From G965218495 sp965262785 (GTDB lineage Bacteria > Bacteroidota > Rhodothermia > Rhodothermales > Bin80), in contig OZ253559.1 of NCBI GenBank assembly GCA_965262785.1, positions 3,410,001-3,474,000 on the forward strand: a DNA stretch of 64,000 nucleotides, read 5' to 3'. Shown piece by piece: positions 36,560-46,023 of the stretch. Position 1 is the first letter of the stretch. Each line of letters starts with the position of its first letter. Under the pieces are notes generated by a model. That model saw nothing but the letters and a program-made list of their open reading frames with translations, ran no database searches and was not told the DNA's origin. Both the position numbers and the translations under genes were made by a program.

Positions 36560-36985
36560 GCTCCTTGATCGCCCACTTCGACACGCATGAGAAGCAACCG
36601 TTTGCGACGCGATAGAACGTGCACTGATGCGCCTGCACGGCACCGTGGCCCAACTATGCAGAAACACGAAGCGTTGACTGCTGGAGTGGGAGATGGACCC
36701 GCTGACAGAGCACCGGGCGGACGTCTTAGCCGCCATGGGTCACAGCCTAGGAGCCACGCCAGGTTGGGCTTGCCAGTCAACGACTGGCCACACGTCTTAA
36801 GCGGTCGGCCCGGTGGGTACCGCTGGACCGCCGCGATACCGTTATGGCCCTGGGATTGCATGGAATGGGGACACGCATGTACCGCGTAGCCAATGCGTCG
36901 TATATTGCGCATCTTCGCAGCGCGCTCAAGTGCGTGCGCACTACTGCCTCCACACTGCTACGATCGCCCTCTAGTACCTAAGGCT
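36560..36985 (+). pseudogene. Decayed remnant of the two-ORF IS256 element
   Basis: Nucleotide similarity to the end of the IS256 accessory ORF is clear despite stops and indels: CTGATGCGCCTGCACGGCAC, then ATGGCCCTGGGATTGCATGG and GCCAATGCGTCGTATATTGC. It is followed almost directly by CTGCCTCCACACTGCTACGA, which resembles the extreme 3' end of the transposase ORF. Most of the transposase gene is therefore deleted. No terminal repeat survives. Confidence 0.6.
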
Positions 36986-37250
36986 GACCGTCCGACGACA
37001 TGCTTGACAATGCCTTGATACGGTCGCTCTCAGGTTGGTATCGGATCCGGCTGCGTATGCGAGAATTCGTGTGGTCAACTCGGCGGGACGGCCAACTACT
37101 GCTGCTTGAGCATACGCTATTGAGCCGTTCGCGACGGTTAAACGGATCGTCGATCGCATCACGTCGCTTGCCAGGAACGACAGCTACCGAATGATCGAGG
37201 CACACAGGCCTTGAAGAACCCAACCCTTCTCCCACTACATGCTATCCCTT
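36986..37250. other. Gene-free stretch before the DUF302 gene
   Basis: No convincing frame, RNA gene or repeat is seen. It should contain the promoter of the gene at 37251. Confidence 0.45.
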
Positions 37251-37640
37251 ATGGCCACCTACTTTTTCACCAAAACAGTTGAGATGCCGCTCGACGAGGC
37301 TGCAGCACACGTTACCGAGGCACTGAAGCAGGAAGGATTTGGCGTGCTCACGGAAATCGATGTAAAGGCAACGCTGAAAAAGAAGCTCGACGTAGATTTC
37401 CAGCCTTATAGAATCCTGGGCGCGTGCAATCCTCAATTCGCCTACGAAGCCCTTCAGGTGGACGACAAAATCGGGACGATGCTGCCTTGCAACGTCATCG
37501 TGCAGGAGACCACCAATGGCCTGACCGAGGTCACGGCCATCGATCCGATTGCTTCAATGCAGGCTGTGGAGAACGAACAGCTCGGGGCCATTGCCGGAGA
37601 GGTCCGAGAGTGCCTTCGGAGAGTCGTCAACAGCTTGTAG
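37251..37640 (+). CDS. DUF302 domain protein
   Basis: 129 residues from ATG 37251 (MATYFFTKTVEMPLDEAAAH); an ATG 12 bp upstream is equally possible and no clear Shine-Dalgarno decides. The sequence fits DUF302: ALKQEGFGVLTEIDVKATLK, KKLDVDFQPYRILGACNPQF, AYEALQVDDKIGTMLPCNVI and VTAIDPIASM. The family is small, cytoplasmic and of unknown function, often near metal or redox genes. Two conserved-looking Cys (in GACNP and LPCNV) are typical. The gene stands alone. Confidence 0.88.
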   Translation: MATYFFTKTVEMPLDEAAAHVTEALKQEGFGVLTEIDVKATLKKKLDVDFQPYRILGACNPQFAYEALQVDDKIGTMLPCNVIVQETTNGLTEVTAIDPIASMQAVENEQLGAIAGEVRECLRRVVNSL

Positions 37641-38329
37641 GTGATTCGGTAGACGCGCGCCTTGCCCGCCTAGCTGTAACAGCTCAGGGCCCTGCCTCTG
37701 CCTCGTACTCCTGCACATGGTTCCTTGCAGGGGCACCGCGCACGCTGCATCTTCGTCTCGCTCGCCGGCTTGCCGATCCAAGCGTTCCTGCGCTCCACCG
37801 TCTCACCCATGCCGGCCTTGGATGCGGCAGCAGCAGCCGGTTGATCTTTCTTTGAGAACAAGCTGGACTATCGGCGGACCTGTCCGCCACTGATCATCTC
37901 GCTCCCACGGTGCATGCATCTGGTGAGACTCCTCATAGTCGGAGTTGGTCAATACGATGGCCACCTGACAGCGCGGAATGGAAGCAAGCAGCTCCGCTAT
38001 CAGGACTTGATCAAAAGATCGGACAGCCAGCATGAAGGACGACAAGCCAAAGATGGGACGACCCAGTGGCATGGACCATTCCGCGCCGATTCCCACCATG
38101 CCGGAGAAAATCTCGAGGGTAAGGCTATTCACACCGCCCAAGAAGTACGGCGAATGGGAGTACATGTCCAGAGTGCAATCGGAACCTACGACCCGGAGAC
38201 GACGGGCGAATTCATATAGGAATCGGAACACTGCGCGCACGCGAAGTGTAACCTTCTATAAGTCTCACCTGCGCGGTCGGAAGGCGCGTTTTGTGCTCTA
38301 AATTGCAAACAAACACAACCGGTTGAGTG
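37641..38329. other. Long intergenic stretch with one uncertain minus-strand frame
   Basis: A 145-codon minus frame (37803-38240) includes YFLGGVNSLTLEIFSGMVGI and SMPLGRPIFGLSSFMLAVRS, which looks somewhat protein-like. It has no recognised family, and an opposing + frame of 101 codons covers the same bases, so it is not called as a gene. Confidence 0.35.
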
Positions 38330-38881
38330 ATGAATAAGTCAACACTTGGCGGGCTGATTTTGGCGCTTCTCTTGGTATTGGGCTGCGAGTCCAGTGTTGC
38401 GCCGGACACCCACTCCGTGGAGCAAGAACTGGCCTCCCAGATTGATCGGATTGAAGGCGAGGATGACATGTTGATAGTGGCGCACGACAAGGGGTTGCCT
38501 GCGTGGGAATTCAGCCGCAGTGGCACGCTTCAGTCAGGGTTGAACTGGATCCATATCTCAAGCGAGGAATTCGACGACTTTTATGACGGCCACGTCAAGG
38601 GAAAGCTTGGCGAAGACGTTTTCACTTTGGACTCCGACTGCGAAGCAAGCCGTGGCGGGCTATTGAACTGCGTTGTCAAGCTGCTTGACTACTGTGACGG
38701 CGTCGTTATCGTTACATTTGAAGACGTGAGGTCGCCGTTTGAGCTGGATACCTTCGTAGAAGGTTATAACAACATCTTGGACGATCAGGGAGAGACGATG
38801 ATGTATGATGCCTGTGATTCTCCAGACGGAATGCAGCAGGCCGCGATAAACGAGCTGGCTATTGACTCCAAATCGAAGTGA
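38330..38881 (+). CDS. Hypothetical lipoprotein
   Basis: 183 residues from ATG 38330; a GTG directly before it is also in frame. The signal MNKSTLGGLILALLLVLGCE carries a canonical lipobox LVLGC with the modified Cys at 19. The mature part is acidic, with several Cys (CEASRGGLLNC, DYCDG, YDACDS) that may form disulphides. No family is recognised. It is followed 74 bp later by a strong hairpin, so it is probably a single-gene transcript. Confidence 0.75.
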   Translation: MNKSTLGGLILALLLVLGCESSVAPDTHSVEQELASQIDRIEGEDDMLIVAHDKGLPAWEFSRSGTLQSGLNWIHISSEEFDDFYDGHVKGKLGEDVFTLDSDCEASRGGLLNCVVKLLDYCDGVVIVTFEDVRSPFELDTFVEGYNNILDDQGETMMYDACDSPDGMQQAAINELAIDSKSK

Positions 38882-38955
38882 GGCTCGTACGACGCGGACA
38901 CATGTAGACCGATACAGGGTTGGGAGATTGCCTGCCGCTTAATTCTGCCCTGAGC

Positions 38956-38987
38956 AATGGCTAGCTCCAGTGGTGGCGCTAGCCATT
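38956..38987 (+). terminator. Hairpin terminator after the lipoprotein gene
   Basis: AATGGCTAGC (38956-38965) pairs perfectly with GCTAGCCATT (38978-38987) over a 12-nt loop, followed by TTCG. It lies 74 bp downstream of the stop at 38881. The A/T ends could make it bidirectional. Confidence 0.6.
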
Positions 38988-39477
38988 TTCGTCGTTGCAA
39001 AGTACTATGCACTGAGGGCAATCAGGCTATCCCTAGAGACCGGGAAAACACTAGCCGCCCTTCGGCCCTGAAGTTCTAAGCGTAAAGGCGGCAAAACCGA
39101 CTTCGGCACTTCGGTGTATGATTGCCTTCATCTTGCGCGTGCGACAAGGCAATAAGAACGACCCACGGATAGTTTCACTGGGACAAGTAAAACCGCCTTG
39201 CACGCTTTGCTACATCGTTCCCAACGGATCGCGCACTTCGCGCGCAAATGAATCCGTCCACAATCGAGATTACCGCCTTGCTCCTGATGGGCTGATTGAA
39301 TACGGACAGAGTGGCCCTTGCTGCCAAGGCTTCTTCTCCACACGCTTGGAGCCAATCGAGGCTGAAGGCGTCGATTTCAGTGAAGCAAGTGCAGTAAATG
39401 CCCAGATCTGGAAATGCAGCCAGTCATGATTGACACGTGGCGGTCCGTGCAGTCCAATCTGGATCAAGTAGAACGCA
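38988..39477. other. Gene-free stretch before the TonB receptor
   Basis: A 103-codon + frame (39118-39429, with SLGQVKPPCTLCYIVPNG) has no recognised family and a competing antisense frame. It is left uncalled. The promoter of the receptor operon should lie at its right end. Confidence 0.4.
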
Positions 39478-41835
39478 ATGTCTAGCAATCTCTCTTGGTA
39501 TCTGACCATCTTTTTGGTCGCCTATGCTCCTCCCTCCTGGAGCCAGCAGCCGCGCCACACAGTGTCAGGCTATGTCTATGATGCCGCCAGCGGCGAGTTG
39601 CTGACCAGGGCAACTGTTCTGAGCATGAAAACCGCCCGCGGGACCGCCACTGACGAGTATGGTAGATTTGTGCTCATCGTTGAGGCGGACTCGGTGCATC
39701 TACGGTTTTCCTATCTCGGATATATAGAGGAGTATCTCAGGCTGGTGCTCCGCGCCGACACGCTCGTGCGCGTCGGTCTTGCGCGTTCTCCTGTCGAACT
39801 GGAGGAGGTTTCGGTTGCCTCGGACCGTGCTGTCACTAGCTTAAGCCAGATCCAACTCACACCTCGAGAAATTGACCGCATGCCAGCGATGGCTGGTGAG
39901 ACCGATGTGGTCAAGGCACTTCAACTTCTGCCCGGCGTACAGGGTGGGCGCGAAGGGGCTGCGGGCCTCTATGTACGCGGCGGCAGTCCTGACCAAAACC
40001 TTGTCCTGCTCGATGGCACCCCAATTTACAACGCGAATCATCTGCTTGGCTTTCTTTCGACCTTTAATCCCGATGTCATTCGATCTGTCAATCTCTCAAG
40101 AGGAGCTGGATCAGCCCGGTACGGAGGCCGACTTTCGTCCGTTCTTGACGTAGCAATGAAAGAAGGGAATCTCTACGAGCGGCAGACATACGCTACAATT
40201 GGGATTGTGGCTGCGCGGGTGACTACAGAGGGACCCATCCGGCGTGGGCGTGCTGCCTACCTCTTCTCGGCCAGAAGAACATACCTCGATGCTCTGTGGC
40301 GGATAGCCCAACCATCGGATGAAAAGTTCGGGTACTACTTCTTTGACCTGGTAGGCAAGGTCAACTGGGTCGGTAGCAGGCAACGAGTTTACCTTAGCTT
40401 GTATGGCGGACAGGATCGCTTCTGGCTACGGTACGACGAAAACGAAAGTTCGTATTCTGAACAATACGAAGGAGCACTCTTCTGGGGAAACCTCACCGGA
40501 TCCCTCCGGTGGCAGAGCCAGCTTTCGCCGCGCCTTCTCGCCAGCGCCTCCCTGAGCCGCACCTCGTACACTGTGGCTTTTGACGAGAAATCGCGATACC
40601 GTGCCGGCAGAGAGCAAGACGAAACTTACAATGAAACTACGTATCGGTCCGGTGTGGCTGACTGGACCGCCAAGGCAGATTTGGACCTGCGAGTGGGTTT
40701 TGGTCATCGAATCCGTGTTGGTGGCAACGCTACGCTTCACACGTACACCCCCAGCACAGCACGCGTGTCCAGCCAAGACCGTCCAGCAGACAGCGTATCT
40801 ACTCGTGTCGTTGGGTCGGAGAGCCGCCTCCTAGCGTGGGAAACGGCGGTATACGCTGAAGATGAGATCGTCCTTGGACGACGGATGCACGCGGTCCTTG
40901 GCCTTCGCGGCTCCGCATTCATGGTGGCGGACGCTTCATATGCCGCGCTTGAGCCACGCCTTGTCCTCCGCTACACGCTCAACGCAAACACAAGCATTGA
41001 GGCCTCCTTTGCGGAGGCGCGCCAGTACACGCATCTCGTAAGTCGGAGTGGCATTGGAATTCCCCTTGACCTATGGTTACCCACCACCGACGCAATCGGC
41101 CCTCAACAGGCTCGGCAAGTTTCGTTGGGAGCTACGCGCAAACTACAAAGTCAGGCGGCGGTGGAAGTAAGCACTGAGGTGTACCTCAAAAAGATGACCG
41201 GAGTCCTCACGCCCATTGAGGGATCGTCCCTACTCGGAATTGACGCCACAGGATGGGAGCGGCGAGTGGAAGTAGGACACGGGAAGGCTTACGGACTGGA
41301 AACACTCTTGCGAAAGCGAGAGGGACGCCTGACAGGCTGGGTAGCCTACACGCTGGCACGCTCCACGCGCCGCTTTGATGGTATAGACGACGGTAAGCAG
41401 TTCCCGTATCAATATGATCGCCGCCATGATCTCGCGCTCACTGCATCATACCAACTGACCAAGCGCTGGGCACTGTCGGGAACATGGGTCTACGCTTCGG
41501 GCAATGCCGCGTGGCTTCCCGTGGCACGAGCACCTGACGTAGAGGACTTTGCCGGGTATCGCTACTATTCCAATGATCCGGAATTGTCTGCCTATGTCTA
41601 TGGAGCGCGTAACGGCTGGCGAGAACCAGCGTATCATCGGCTCGACTTTGCCGCCCGGCGAACGAAAGAATTACGGCGAGGAACCCGAACATGGACAATG
41701 GGCCTCTATAACGTTTACGCCCAGCGGAACCCCTTCTACCTCTATGCCAAGACAAGAGATGACGGGCGACTCACATTCCGTAAAGTAAGCCCATTCATCT
41801 TGATCCCTGCATTCAGCTATGCGATTAGATTCTGA
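39478..41835 (+). CDS. TonB-dependent receptor with carboxypeptidase-like N-domain
   Basis: 785 residues. The signal peptide runs to about 22 (SWSQQ). A CarboxypepD_reg-like beta domain follows (TVSGYVYDAASGELLTRATV, RGTATDEYGRFVL), then the plug domain (about 130-230: ALQLLPGVQGGREGAAGLYV, RGGSPDQNLVLLDGTPIYN, SVNLSRGAGSARYGGRLSS). A 22-strand-type barrel ends in an aromatic residue (SYAIRF). It is an outer-membrane, TonB-energised importer; the substrate is unknown. It overlaps the DUF4249 gene by 17 bp, the usual pairing in Bacteroidota-type genomes. Confidence 0.93.
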   Translation: MSSNLSWYLTIFLVAYAPPSWSQQPRHTVSGYVYDAASGELLTRATVLSMKTARGTATDEYGRFVLIVEADSVHLRFSYLGYIEEYLRLVLRADTLVRVGLARSPVELEEVSVASDRAVTSLSQIQLTPREIDRMPAMAGETDVVKALQLLPGVQGGREGAAGLYVRGGSPDQNLVLLDGTPIYNANHLLGFLSTFNPDVIRSVNLSRGAGSARYGGRLSSVLDVAMKEGNLYERQTYATIGIVAARVTTEGPIRRGRAAYLFSARRTYLDALWRIAQPSDEKFGYYFFDLVGKVNWVGSRQRVYLSLYGGQDRFWLRYDENESSYSEQYEGALFWGNLTGSLRWQSQLSPRLLASASLSRTSYTVAFDEKSRYRAGREQDETYNETTYRSGVADWTAKADLDLRVGFGHRIRVGGNATLHTYTPSTARVSSQDRPADSVSTRVVGSESRLLAWETAVYAEDEIVLGRRMHAVLGLRGSAFMVADASYAALEPRLVLRYTLNANTSIEASFAEARQYTHLVSRSGIGIPLDLWLPTTDAIGPQQARQVSLGATRKLQSQAAVEVSTEVYLKKMTGVLTPIEGSSLLGIDATGWERRVEVGHGKAYGLETLLRKREGRLTGWVAYTLARSTRRFDGIDDGKQFPYQYDRRHDLALTASYQLTKRWALSGTWVYASGNAAWLPVARAPDVEDFAGYRYYSNDPELSAYVYGARNGWREPAYHRLDFAARRTKELRRGTRTWTMGLYNVYAQRNPFYLYAKTRDDGRLTFRKVSPFILIPAFSYAIRF

Positions 41836-42769
41836 ATTGGATAGTCGCTCTCCATCAGGCCGTCCTATAAGGGGGTGGCTCTTGTGGGTTCCTATCGTCG
41901 CGGTTTTAAGCTTCGGCGCGGGATGTGAGACTGTCGTGGACCTTGATATTCCTTCTTACGAGCCACGCTTAGCCGTGTACGGATTCTTCAGCCCGGACAA
42001 CGCGTGGGACATCACGCTATACCGGTCGGCCGCACCGGCAGAAGCCGTTGCCGCGGAAGACCTGGTCATAGCAGATGCCGTCGTAGTCGTATCAGGCCAG
42101 CAGGGTCGTGACACGTTGCAGGCCGTAGCCCCCGGGCGCTATAGAAGCTCCCTTAAGCCTTCGGTGGGAGAGGAGTACGGGCTCGAAATAGAGGCTCCTG
42201 GCTTCGATCCCGTACGTGCACTGGGGAGCACCCCAGAGCGGCCCCAGGTTGGCACCCCTCGTATAGATCCAATTGGCACAGACATATTCACGAAGCGGTT
42301 CCGCATTGTTTTCACGGTGGACGACCCCACAGGAGCGAATTACTATCGGGTAGGCCTTTTTCGGGATGCAAGCCATCATGGACGTGAGTGGAGTCCCATT
42401 TCATTCAGTAGCACCGATCCGGCCTTCAGGTACAGCCCTGACCTAGTTGGAGCACTTGATCTTGAAGGGGGGCACGGCCATTATCAAATAGCTTATTTCA
42501 ACGATGACCTATTCGAGGGTGGCAGTAGGACTTTTGAACTATTCGTTGACCTTTATTTGACTGGACGGGGAAACGCGATACCGCCAGCGGATCTTGTTGT
42601 CACTTCGATGAGTGAATCCTACTTCGAGTATCACCGCACACTTGAGTTGCAGCGTTACAACCACGGCGATCCGCTAGCAGAGCCCGTAGGCTTGTTCAGC
42701 AACATAGAGGGAGGGGTAGGCGTCTTCGGCGGTTATGCAAACAGAGTGCACGTGCTCCAATTTGACTAA
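41819..42769 (+). CDS. DUF4249 family lipoprotein
   Basis: 316 residues. A hydrophobic segment ending SFGAGC gives a lipoprotein signal with a somewhat long N-region; the start overlaps the TonB receptor by 17 bp. Family landmarks are CETVVDLDIPSYEPRLAVYG at the mature N terminus, LYRSAAPAEA, YGLEIEAPGFDPVRA, and the late block LQRYNHGDPLAEPVGLFSNI with GGVGVFGGY. DUF4249 proteins are surface partners of TonB receptors in Bacteroidota-like bacteria; the ligand is unknown. Downstream 42770-43045 is gene-free. Confidence 0.9.
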   Translation: MRLDSELDSRSPSGRPIRGWLLWVPIVAVLSFGAGCETVVDLDIPSYEPRLAVYGFFSPDNAWDITLYRSAAPAEAVAAEDLVIADAVVVVSGQQGRDTLQAVAPGRYRSSLKPSVGEEYGLEIEAPGFDPVRALGSTPERPQVGTPRIDPIGTDIFTKRFRIVFTVDDPTGANYYRVGLFRDASHHGREWSPISFSSTDPAFRYSPDLVGALDLEGGHGHYQIAYFNDDLFEGGSRTFELFVDLYLTGRGNAIPPADLVVTSMSESYFEYHRTLELQRYNHGDPLAEPVGLFSNIEGGVGVFGGYANRVHVLQFD

Positions 42770-43045
42770 GGAGTTCCACTGGTCAGAATTTCCGTGCGGA
42801 TTTGGCCGGTCGCATTCGCATGTGCATTTTGGCGTCGATTCGGCCGGTTTGCACCTTTTCCTGGCTGTGCATATCATCGCTGAACTGGTTGGTCCATGCA
42901 GTACCACCGGTAGCCTCCGCTGACCCGGGCACGTAACCTGCCGCTCTTGCCCCCGCCATCTACGTAGGCTATCGATGCCAACGGAATTCCGAACCGGCCG
43001 ACTCGCGAAAACACGACTTCCCGCCTTCACGCCGTACTCAGCGAC

Positions 43046-44455
43046 ATGGATCCTGTCCCCTCACGGTCGATTGCCGCGCGCTTGGACGCCATCAATGAGT
43101 TCGACCGCGACCCGGTGACCCGGAATTGTTTGCAGAGCTTTGGCAGCTTTGCAGGACTGTATGCCGGCGAGCATGTCGCTGGGACAGAGTTCGTCATTGG
43201 CCCGCTATTCGTAGCCCACGGAGTAGCAGCTGGGGATCTGATTCTTGGACTACTGGTCGGCAACCTCCTGGCCGTGCTGTCCTGGGCCTTCCTGTGCGCC
43301 CCAATCGCTACGCGTACGCGCCTGAACCTTTACTGGAAACTCCGCAAGATTGTAGGCCCCAACCTGCTCATTGCCTACAATACTGTCAATGCCCTCATGT
43401 TCTGCTTTCTGGCCGGGGCCATGATCAGTGTGGCGGCCACGGCCGTGGGTATTCCCTTCGAAATGAACATGCCCGATCTGAGTGACCGGTACCCGATGAG
43501 CATCGGTTGGGTCGTCACCGTGATGCTGGTCGGCGGAGTTGTAACGGTACTTGCCATTCTGGGCTTCGAAAAGATCGCCTACTTTTCCAAGATCGCTGCA
43601 CCGTGGATGCTGCTGGTATTCGTAGCCAGTGCACTGGCTGTACTTCCAGACCTCGGCGTGACCTCGATTGGTGACTTTTGGCAAGTGGCAAACGAAAAAA
43701 TCTGGACCGGTGTGCCGCTGGAAGGGCGTACGCACTTCACCTTCTGGCATGTGACCTTCTTTGCTTGGTTCGCCAACATGGCGATGCATATAGGCATGGC
43801 GGACATGACGCTATTGCGCTACGCGAAGAAATGGCAGTACGGATTCGCCAGCGCATTCGGCATGTACCTGGGCCATTTCATTGCATGGCTGGCCTCGGGC
43901 ATCCTGGTCGCACTTGCGCTGCAACAGGGCGGCGAGGTGGCACCAGGGCCGATCGCGTTTCTTGGTGCTGGTGTGGCCGGCCTTGCTGCGGTGGTTATCG
44001 CGGGATGGACAACAGCCAACCCCACCATTTATCGTGCGGGCTTGGCCGTGCAGACAGTTTCTCCCAATTGGAAGCGTTGGAAAGTGACCCTTGCCGTGGG
44101 TGCGATCACGTCTGCTGCCGCACTCTTTCCTGCGCTGATGATGCGCCTGTTGGATTTCGTTGCCCTGTATGGACTGCTGCTCATGCCCATGGGCGCCGTG
44201 ATTTTCGCCGACTTCTGGCTGCTGCCGAAACTCGGCTTGCGGCAGGATTACGCAGAGCTGAAGCAACTCGTGTTCAGCTGGCCAGCCGCAGTGGTGTGGC
44301 TTGTAACGCTGGGCACATGCCTGCTCATGAATCAAGTCTGGGAGATGGAAATATTTTTCCTGGGACTTCCTGGATGGTTCATCGCCACCGGCCTGTACTT
44401 GGGGTGCTGCCTGCTGCAACAGCGACGCGTTCCAGCGTTTCACTCATCCAGATGA
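43046..44455 (+). CDS. NCS1 / cytosine-permease-like transporter
   Basis: 469 residues with about 12 hydrophobic segments. The N-terminal block FGSFAGLYAGEHVAGTEFVI and the stretch WAFLCAPIATRTRLNLYWKL with IVGPNLLIAYNTVNALMFCF resemble nucleobase:cation symporter-1 (purine-cytosine permease) proteins. Also typical are WFANMAMHIGMADMTLLRYA and AGWTTANPTIYRAGLAVQ. A small membrane protein follows 13 bp later, then an L-rhamnose isomerase-like gene. The neighbourhood raises the possibility that it imports a sugar or sugar-linked compound, but nucleobase transport is the family default. Confidence 0.8.
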   Translation: MDPVPSRSIAARLDAINEFDRDPVTRNCLQSFGSFAGLYAGEHVAGTEFVIGPLFVAHGVAAGDLILGLLVGNLLAVLSWAFLCAPIATRTRLNLYWKLRKIVGPNLLIAYNTVNALMFCFLAGAMISVAATAVGIPFEMNMPDLSDRYPMSIGWVVTVMLVGGVVTVLAILGFEKIAYFSKIAAPWMLLVFVASALAVLPDLGVTSIGDFWQVANEKIWTGVPLEGRTHFTFWHVTFFAWFANMAMHIGMADMTLLRYAKKWQYGFASAFGMYLGHFIAWLASGILVALALQQGGEVAPGPIAFLGAGVAGLAAVVIAGWTTANPTIYRAGLAVQTVSPNWKRWKVTLAVGAITSAAALFPALMMRLLDFVALYGLLLMPMGAVIFADFWLLPKLGLRQDYAELKQLVFSWPAAVVWLVTLGTCLLMNQVWEMEIFFLGLPGWFIATGLYLGCCLLQQRRVPAFHSSR

Positions 44456-44468
44456 TACAACCGCAACC

Positions 44469-44666
44469 GTGAAACCCTTCTTGATTGCTGTATCGGTCAG
44501 CGGCCTGCTACTCACCGCTGGACCGGCCATACTGGTGTTCATGGGCGCGCTCAAGTGGCAGGAGCACGCTCTGCTCATGATGCTCGGTACTGCGGCATGG
44601 TTCGCGACCGCGCCATTTTGGATGAGGAGCAGGTCGCCACAGTCCACGGAAGCACCCAAATCGTGA
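44469..44666 (+). CDS. Small two-helix membrane protein
   Basis: 65 residues from GTG 44469, 13 bp after the permease stop. Two hydrophobic segments are visible: FLIAVSVSGLLLTAGPAILV, and HALLMMLGTAAWFATAPF. The tail is short and polar. No family is recognised. Position and topology suggest an accessory subunit of the permease or of the isomerase locus. Confidence 0.6.
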   Translation: MKPFLIAVSVSGLLLTAGPAILVFMGALKWQEHALLMMLGTAAWFATAPFWMRSRSPQSTEAPKS

Positions 44667-44739
44667 CCTGCCACCTACCTGGCAAGCGCTAGATGCCACT
44701 CGTCACTATTCTTGCACTTAGCTGAATGCATACGGGCCC

Positions 44740-46023
44740 ATGAACACCGTGGAGCACATGCGGGCAACTAACGACTCGCTTACTCAGGCGCATGCGCGCG
44801 ACATGGAATACTTGGCTTTGCAGCTTTCACGTGTCCAAATCGATGTCCAGGCAGTGCTTGATGACCTGGGAGAGTTTAAAGTCGCCATCCCATCTTGGGC
44901 AATGGGCACCGGCGGCACGCGCTTTGGGCGATTTCCAGGCTGCGGCGAGCCGCGCAACGTATTCGAAAAGCTGGACGACATCGCCCTGATTCACCAGCTG
45001 ACGGGGGCAACGCCCCGGGTCTCCCTGCACATCCCATGGGATGAGCCAGAGGACGCTGGCGAGTTGCGCGAGTACGCCGCGATGCTTGGACTGGGCTTTG
45101 ATGCGGTCAACTCGAACACATTTCAAGACCAGCAAGGCCAGGTACATAGCTACAAGTTCGGCTCACTCTGCCACACGGACGCCAGCGTGCGCACCCAGGC
45201 CATCCATCACAATTTGCATGTCATGCGTGTCGGCCATGCCCTGGGGTCTCAGGCATTAACCATCTGGCTGGCGGACGGCAGTAACTACCCGGGCCAGATG
45301 CACCTGCGCAGGAGCTTTGACCGCCTGGTCGACAGCCTGCACGAAATCTATGCGCACTTGCCGGACCACTGGCAGCTCTTTACGGAGCACAAACCCTTCG
45401 AGCCCGCCTTCTATGCCACGGTAGTGCAGGATTGGGGGTCTTCACTGCTTCTAGCGCAAGCGCTGGGGTCCCGCGCGGCGTGCCTGGTAGACCTTGGCCA
45501 TCATTTGCCGGGCACAAATGTTGAGCAGGTCGTTGCGCGGCTAATCACCGCGGGCAAGCTCGGCGGCTTTCACTTCAACGACTCCAAGTACGGTGATGAT
45601 GATCTGACGGCGGGATCTATCCAGCCATATCAGCTCTTCCTGGTATTCAATGAGCTCGTGGATGCCGCAAGAGACCTGGGGGGCTCCTTTAACCCCGCAT
45701 ACATGATTGATCAGAGCCACAACGTGAAAGATCCCATTGAGGCACTCCTCGTAACGGTCGATAGCTTGCAACAAGCGTATGCCAAGGCACTGCTGGTTCG
45801 CCGTGATGCGCTGACCCAATACCAGAACTCCAATGATGCAGTCATGGCCGAACGGACGCTGCAGTCAGCCTTCAATACCGATGTGCGCCCGCTTGTAGCC
45901 GAAGTGCGCCGCAGGACGGGCGCTGCGCTGGACCCGGTTGCAGCATTCAGGGCCTCCCGCTACCGGGCCGAGGTGTCCAAGGTCCGCGCCATCACTGCGT
46001 ATACACCGCCCCAAAGCCTGTGA
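44740..46023 (+). CDS. L-rhamnose isomerase-like sugar isomerase (TIM barrel)
   Basis: 427 residues. It matches the single-chain L-rhamnose isomerase (RhaI) / AP-endonuclease-2-type barrel family: VSLHIPWDEPED, FDAVNSNTFQDQQGQVHSYK, FGSLCHTDASVRTQAI, LTIWLADGSNYPGQ, LFTEHKPFEPAFYATVVQDW, ACLVDLGHHLPGTNVEQVVA and GGFHFNDSKYGDDDLTAGS. These carry the metal-binding E, D, H and D. It would interconvert L-rhamnose and L-rhamnulose or a related pair. No rhaB/rhaD homologue is in the window, so the pathway is incomplete here. It lies 73 bp after the small membrane gene. Confidence 0.88.
   Translation: MNTVEHMRATNDSLTQAHARDMEYLALQLSRVQIDVQAVLDDLGEFKVAIPSWAMGTGGTRFGRFPGCGEPRNVFEKLDDIALIHQLTGATPRVSLHIPWDEPEDAGELREYAAMLGLGFDAVNSNTFQDQQGQVHSYKFGSLCHTDASVRTQAIHHNLHVMRVGHALGSQALTIWLADGSNYPGQMHLRRSFDRLVDSLHEIYAHLPDHWQLFTEHKPFEPAFYATVVQDWGSSLLLAQALGSRAACLVDLGHHLPGTNVEQVVARLITAGKLGGFHFNDSKYGDDDLTAGSIQPYQLFLVFNELVDAARDLGGSFNPAYMIDQSHNVKDPIEALLVTVDSLQQAYAKALLVRRDALTQYQNSNDAVMAERTLQSAFNTDVRPLVAEVRRRTGAALDPVAAFRASRYRAEVSKVRAITAYTPPQSL

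Noticed and set aside
37803..38240. 145-codon minus-strand frame in an intergenic region
   Set aside because: Partly protein-like, but with an opposing frame and no family; insufficient support to call a gene.
39118..39429. 103-codon frame before the TonB receptor
   Set aside because: No recognised family, competing antisense frame, no clear start signal.
43678..44472. 264-codon frame overlapping the permease on the same strand
   Set aside because: The overlapping frame is a hydrophobic 12-helix transporter; this one has scrambled Cys/His/Arg-rich composition.
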